Assembly: GCF_033100115.1 (NCBI RefSeq)
Contig: NZ_CP136910.1
Coordinates: 1,302,001 to 1,366,000, forward strand
Source: Anaerocolumna sp. AGMB13020
GTDB taxonomy: Bacteria > Bacillota > Clostridia > Lachnospirales > Lachnospiraceae
DNA: 64,000 nt
Direction: 5' to 3'
Shown here: positions 55,801 to 61,200 of the stretch, piece by piece
Layout of the letters: each line of letters opens with the position of its first letter
Numbering within the stretch: position 1 is the stretch's first letter
Made by a program: the position numbers and the translations under genes
The notes under the pieces: generated by a model
The model's database searches: none
What the model saw: only the letters and a program-made list of their open reading frames with translations
What the model was told of the DNA's origin: nothing

Positions 55801-58224
55801 TCCTTTGAGCTTATCCAGATTATACCCTGCATCCTCCATTGCCTGCCAGGTAACTTCAAGAAATAAACGCTCCTGCGGATCCATCATTTCAGCATCTCTT
55901 GGGGTAATTCCAAAGAACAGCGGATCAAACATATCGTAATCAGCCAGGAAACCTCCCCATTTACTGTAAGCTTTGTCTTTTATACCCTTTTCCTTCTTGT
56001 AATATCTCTGGTAATCCCATCGTTCCTGCGGAATTTCCGTAATACAGTCCATGCCCGTTTTCAGGTTTTCCCAGAATTCCTCCAGATTCTCTGCCATAGG
56101 GTACTTACCGCTTATACCAATAATGGCTATGTCGGTGTTATTTTTATGATTCTTTGCTTTGTTGTTACCCTCCCTTACTCTTTCCGGGTTGCTGTCTGGA
56201 GAGACATTAAGAAATCGACTTTTCCCAATTCCCTTATCTTCCTTTATATCTTTACCCATTAGAGGGGAAGCTGTTAAGGGCTTAGAAGCTTTCTGCTCGT
56301 TATGAATCAATTTATCCAGAAGGATTTCTTTATGGCTTTCCGCAAAATATTGAACTAATTCCTGAAGATTCTGGTATTCGAAAAATAAAGTTTTTGAAAT
56401 AGGGCCAAAATCCTTCTCAATTTTATTTGTCATTTTTACAATGGACATGGAATTGATGCCGTACTTTTCCCATGGTTCCGTAGAAATAAAACAGCTTTCA
56501 GCTAACTTTAATTCTTCCGCCAGAATTTTTTTAAGATAATTCTCTGTAACTTCACCTATATCAGCAGAGGTTGTTACGAGGTCTGTTTTAACGGAATCCG
56601 GCGCCCTCCCTGCTCCCTTTAACAGTCCGTCAATTATATCCAGCTTGTCTGTTTCTGTCTGGACTACAATGACCTCCTCATAAGGACTGTTTAGAGCTCT
56701 CAGTAACACTTCCATCCCTTTTTCATTACCAATTGCCTGCAATCCATAATTTTCCTCTAACCACTCTCTCTGCTGCTGTTCAATCCGCATACCGCCATTT
56801 TCCCATAAAGGCCAGTTAATGACTCTGATTCTGGTGCCTGGAAGCTCCTTTTTAAGATACCTTGCATAATGGTCTTCAAAGGCATTAGCATAGGCATAAT
56901 CGATTTGACCCACATTTCCGAATATACTTGCCAATCCGGAAAAGAACACCAAAAAATCCACCGGATACCTTTTTAGCCTTTCACTGAGATAAATGGAGCC
57001 ATAAATTTTAGGGCCAAATACTTCTTCTATTGCTTCCTGCTTTTTGTTAAGTGCCAGAGTATCCTGAAATATCCCGGCACAATGAAAGATTCCGTTTATC
57101 GGTCCGAACTTTAAAGTCCCCTGTTCTAAGAGATAATCAACCTCTTCTTTGTTGCTTACATCGGCTCGAAGATATGTAACAGCTGCGCCCAGCCTTTCTA
57201 AATCCTCTAACTCCTGTTTCTTTACTGCACTTAATACGGAACGGCCAGTCAGAATAAGATTTCCAGGAAAGTATTTTGCCAGGTAGCGGGCAATAAACAT
57301 TCCAATACCGCCGGTTCCTCCTGTAATGAGATAGGTTCCCTGTTGTTTTAACAGGGGCTGACCTTCCTGTAAAGGCGGCAGTTGAATTTCTCTGTATTCC
57401 CTCTTATATCTTTCTCCGCCATAATACTTAATCTCTGTCTCCTTCTGTCTGCTTATGAGCTCTCTCGTTATAACTTTAAAGGTAGTCCTTAACTTATCCT
57501 TTTCTTTCCGTGAGGCTGAGCCTTCCTCCCATTCTTTTGCAGCTGCAATTACCTTAATAATATAATTTGGGTTTTCCAACTGTATGGTTTTAGCAAAACC
57601 ACTCATTGCTGCATAGAAGGGTTCATTTTTATCTTGAGCATCATAAAGAAAGAGCATTTTCAGTTGATTTTTTATCTTAAGCTGTAACAACGCCTGGGTT
57701 ATAAACAATAATGAGTAAAAGCTAATTTCAAGCTGATGGGATATTCCTGTCTCTGCTGCAGGCAGCTGTGTTTTTGCCCATAAATGAACGATTTTTTCCG
57801 GCATGATGTCTTCTTCCAGCAAATTATCAAAGAAACGTTTATAATCTTCTTTCTCCGATGGGTTAATTTCATAAGTGTAAGCATCAAATTTGTAGAATTT
57901 TTCTCCTGGTGTTACAAGGATAAGCGGAGAGGCTTCCAACTCAGGATCAGCAATGAATGCATTTCTTAAATCGCCGTTGTAATCAAAAAGAATCATATTA
58001 TTAAAGGACTTATTGTCCCGGTTCTCAGGGTTTATTATCTCCTGGCTTAGCTCACATTTCACCCAACCGGATTGAAAGGTTTTGGTAAGCGTAGAGGAAG
58101 CAGGCGCTTGTCTCTCGTCCCTGGGCTTATTTTGCTTCAATAAAAGCAAGCCTTCCCTTGAAGTAATTTTCTTCTCTGCTATCAGCTTTAAAATCTCACT
58201 TCTGCTAAGCTTCTCCTCACTCAT
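52894..58224 (-). CDS. trans-AT PKS: KR-ACP-KS-(pseudo-ACP)-ECH2
   Basis: 1776 residues. N-terminal docking motif (AEKKITSREGLLLL). KR about 60-540 (TGGTGGIG near 299). ACP near 591 with GINSMS (Asn before the Ser). KS about 699-1125 with TMCSSSLTTIH (Cys near 866), EAHGTGT and NIGHGE. Within the post-KS linker, about 1182-1252, is an ACP-like domain in which the phosphopantetheine Ser is missing (ELNLDIMKLN). After YPFERKRYW and a repeat linker comes a crotonase domain (about 1455-1730) with QGHAAGGGLLFGLFGDIVIM and YGFTPGMGATYIL, the pattern of the PksI-type ECH2 decarboxylase. A docking helix ends the protein. There is no functional ACP after this KS: the tandem ACPs of the next protein serve it. 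The 5' end overlaps the previous gene by 8 bases. Confidence 0.92.
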   Translation of the reverse strand: MSEEKLSRSEILKLIAEKKITSREGLLLLKQNKPRDERQAPASSTLTKTFQSGWVKCELSQEIINPENRDNKSFNNMILFDYNGDLRNAFIADPELEASPLILVTPGEKFYKFDAYTYEINPSEKEDYKRFFDNLLEEDIMPEKIVHLWAKTQLPAAETGISHQLEISFYSLLFITQALLQLKIKNQLKMLFLYDAQDKNEPFYAAMSGFAKTIQLENPNYIIKVIAAAKEWEEGSASRKEKDKLRTTFKVITRELISRQKETEIKYYGGERYKREYREIQLPPLQEGQPLLKQQGTYLITGGTGGIGMFIARYLAKYFPGNLILTGRSVLSAVKKQELEDLERLGAAVTYLRADVSNKEEVDYLLEQGTLKFGPINGIFHCAGIFQDTLALNKKQEAIEEVFGPKIYGSIYLSERLKRYPVDFLVFFSGLASIFGNVGQIDYAYANAFEDHYARYLKKELPGTRIRVINWPLWENGGMRIEQQQREWLEENYGLQAIGNEKGMEVLLRALNSPYEEVIVVQTETDKLDIIDGLLKGAGRAPDSVKTDLVTTSADIGEVTENYLKKILAEELKLAESCFISTEPWEKYGINSMSIVKMTNKIEKDFGPISKTLFFEYQNLQELVQYFAESHKEILLDKLIHNEQKASKPLTASPLMGKDIKEDKGIGKSRFLNVSPDSNPERVREGNNKAKNHKNNTDIAIIGISGKYPMAENLEEFWENLKTGMDCITEIPQERWDYQRYYKKEKGIKDKAYSKWGGFLADYDMFDPLFFGITPRDAEMMDPQERLFLEVTWQAMEDAGYNLDKLKGYEVGVYVGVMYGHYQIFGAEETLYGNPMALSSSYASIANRVSYTLDFTGPSIAIDTMCSSSLTTIHFACESIHSGECQMAVAGGVNLTIHPTKHQYLCANNFASTDGRCRSFGEGGDGYVPGEGVGALLLKSLSQAEADGDHIYAVIKASSINHGGRTNGYTVPNPKRQSELIVKTLEKAQINPRAISYLEAHGTGTSLGDPIEITGLTKAFTKYTDEKQYCAIGSVKSNIGHGEAAAGIAGITKILLQMKHKQLVPTLHSESTNPNIEFNNTPFYLQRSCSHWAQPTVELEGEEKKCPRIAGISAFGAGGSNAHIILEEYIEKEAAETRAAKPQLIILSARNKDRLKQYAKALCVSIEKLSNKTDDVKGTQPQVRNLICGLIAELLQVEALEVGSVGVFSELNLDIMKLNLLVESINQKLNVDVTVRDVMEYASVDSIALYLSSRCPNQISKAGLLEEKPESNDTWTCQINMREIAYTLQTGREEKDFRLAVIAADAKELQQKLRDFLKDRNENNSFITGSVTEKKDYSKESIQNEDYMKIAKLWVTGARIDWNILYSDKKPKTLSLPTYPFERKRYWYNSFQKISETKERIPAERIPVEQTPAERITPERTPIEKVSQESISKESIPKESSQVIITDSQNEVVSNGFEQELDLVCAESNYKGNEVSLQIIEESIALITMQDEKNRNMFAENLILGLMARFAQVKKDLRIKAIIVTGYENIFSMGGTQEQLLNIAEQKNSFTDAPFLYRGLLEAPVPVITAIQGHAAGGGLLFGLFGDIVIMAKEGIYSAVFAKYGFTPGMGATYILKEKFGINLSTEMMYTAKTYSGEELYQKGAGVTFVKGKEVLKEALSIARSLSEKPLITLKTLKQNLAGKILRELPEYIRQENLMHRQTFTKPEVKERIRHFYLEDKAFNTAIKMEGDKREAEESKSDFTADLGKMLEALEAGKITPEEAVLFRHRIERTRE
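53905..54035 (-). repeat. 15-bp repeats (ERIPA / KESIP) before the ECH domain
   Basis: About eight imperfect 15-base units encode Pro-containing pentapeptides (ERIPA, ERTPI, KESIP). They link the KS linker to the fused ECH2 domain. Confidence 0.8.
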
Positions 58225-61200
58225 TGGCTTCCTCCATCAATTTTTCCACTTCCCATGGTGTTAAGGTTCCATTTTCCAATTGTTCCAGCAGCTTTAACGT
58301 ATTATCCTTCTCTGTTTCCTTCCTAAGCTGCCTTATGTTGTAGCCCTCGATGACAGCCAGGATTTCACCTTTCTTATCTGTAATGGAAAGGTGAAAGGTA
58401 AAGGAATTATTCGTTATGGATTCATTTACTTTTATTACATGGGCATAACACTCCGGTTCCAGTGGGTGAAAGAGCTGGACTTCCTGAATGAAAAAAGGAA
58501 CAAAAGCGGCTTTTGAATCTACCTCCAGATAATCGGCTAACCCTATAGCCGTTTGTAAAGCACCATCAAGTATGGAGGGATGGATTCCGTACATATAAAA
58601 ACCAGCGGTAAGGGGAGCCGGCAGCTTAAGATATGCCAGTGCCTCCTCTGAATTGCTGTAAAGCTCTTGTATTACCTGAAAGCTTTGACCATAATTCAGG
58701 CTCCTTGTCCTAAACGAGGCATAACACACATCTCCCGGCAGTACTCTGTCACATCTTTTCTGAATTACCTCTAAGTCCAGCTTGTGATTGAAAAGGATAT
58801 CTTCTGATGTATTTTCTTCGAAATCCAGAACACCCTGAGCATGTGTCAAACGTTCTCTACCCTCTTTTGTATAGATTTCAAAGGCTACCTGGCCATCTTC
58901 TATCCTTAGTCCGAGATTTACTTCTTTGTTGTCCGTAATTACAACAGGTGTGCCCCAGATAATATTTTTAATACTTTTAACCGGTAATTCTGCTGCTAAT
59001 TCGCCGCTGGCACGAACCATTTCAATATAGGCTGCACCTGGCATGATTTTATTTCCATTTATCTCATGGTCTTTTATGAAATTTTCCTCTCCGTTAAATT
59101 TGGTAGTATATTTTTGCTCATTCAGCGTTGAGGTGTTCTTACCAAGGAGTGGATGAAGTTTTCGGGAGATATCATCATTCACAGCCAGTACAGCTGCTTT
59201 GCTTTCTATCCAATACCTTTCTTTTGCAAAAGGATAGGTGGGCAGGGATACTTTTTTATAATCCTCTGAAGCATAAAGTGCTCTCCAAGCCAGAGAATAA
59301 CCTCTCACATATAATTCTCCTAAACGTGAAAGCTTCTCCTCATATTCAACCTCTCCGGAAACCGATACACGAAGTTCCTCTGCTAAATCATCGCCCGACT
59401 TTTGCTCTCCTGGTTCCGGTCTGAAATTTGTACTGATATAATCCCCGGAAAGCATTTTACTATCCGGTGATTGATTTCTTGCCAGTTCCAGTTCCTGAAC
59501 CAACTCAGCTATGGATTTAACGACAAAGGCCGCCCTATAGGAAAAATGGCTTCTTCCCGTCAGCAGGGTATAGGCAATATCGCCCAGAGAATGGGCATTA
59601 TTATCTGCTGACAGCCAATGGGCCATATCGGCTAATTTAAGCTGTAACGCCGTTTTTGTCTTTGCCGAAACTGCCACCAGATAATAGGGTAAGGCTGCTG
59701 TTTTACCGGCAGGTTCCTCCACATATTCTTTCATTACCATATGGCTGTTGGTGCCACTGATACCAAAAGCACTGATGGCAGCAGTTCTGGGGATTCCCTC
59801 CGGTGATGTCCAGGGTATTAATTCTGTATTTACGTAAACCGGGCTGTCCTTAAATGATATGAACTCATTAGCGGTCTCATAGTTTATACTGGGGACAAGT
59901 TTCTTATATTTCATGCAGAGCAGAACCTTCATTAAGCTTGCCATTCCCGAAGCCTCCAGTGCATGTCCGATATTTGCCTTTACTGCACCGATTGCACAGA
60001 ATTGCTTTTTCTCCGTGAATTTGCGGAAGGCCTCGCTAAGTGCTTCAATTTCAATGGGATCACCTAACTTTGTACCTGTACCATGGGCTTCTATATAGCT
60101 GATGTTTTCCGGGTCAATCTTATATTTCGTATACACCTCGTATTCCAGTGCTGCCTGAGAGGGCGCACTGGGAGCAGTAATTCCGTTGCTTTTTCCATCC
60201 TGATTAATTCCTGTGCCAAGGATTACGCTGTAGATATGGTCACCGTCTTTTATTGCTTTATCGAGTTTTTTGAGCACCACGGCTCCTACGCCCTCCGCAG
60301 GAATAAAGCCATCCGCCTTGTTGTCAAAAGGGCGGCATTTATCATTATAGGAAAGCATTCCGGTGCTGCTTGCAATAGTATGGAAATAAGGTGTAGGGAA
60401 TACATTGACCCCACCAGCTATCGCTATTTCTGAATCTCCCGTAATAATACTTGCACAGGCCTGATGGAGCGCTACCAGGGAGGAGGAGCAGGCAGTGGTA
60501 ACTACCAGACTGGGACCTCGTAAATTAAGTAAATAGGATATCCTTGCTGATAAAATAGGTAGTGTATTGCCTGTAAAAACATAGTTGCTTTTTTCGATCC
60601 CGCTCTCTTCTATAAGCTGCATATAGTAACTTTCGTTGCAACCTACATATACTCCGCATTTCCTTTCATTGAGATATTCATCTGAAAAACCCGCATCCTC
60701 CAAAGCTTTCCAGGCTTCCTGTAGAAATATCCTTTGCTGCGGGTCCATTAGCTCAGCTTCTCTTGGTGAAATATGAAAGAATAAAGGATCGAACTTATCT
60801 GCATCGGTTAACATACCCGATGTTTTAATATAGCTCTTATTGGGTACCTGGGAATCTGGATCATAAAAGCTGTCCAGTTTCCATCGGTCAATTTCTGTCA
60901 CTGAATTTTTTCCACTGCATAGGTTATCCCAATACTCCGTCAAGGTAGCTGCCCCCGGAAACATACCGGACATGCCGACGATAGCAATATTCATGGAAGC
61001 CTCCTGGCTTGCGGTGTTATAAGTGGTATTTCTGCTTTCTTCCCAGTCTCCGTCTTCTTCCCTAATACAGTCTTTTTCCCTGATGCTGTTTTCTACCTTA
61101 TCCGTACTATCATTACTATTGGTCTCCTCAGACTTACTTTTATAATCCAACAGTATCTGATCCTGATATTTTTTGAATATGAATTCTTTTAATTTCAATG

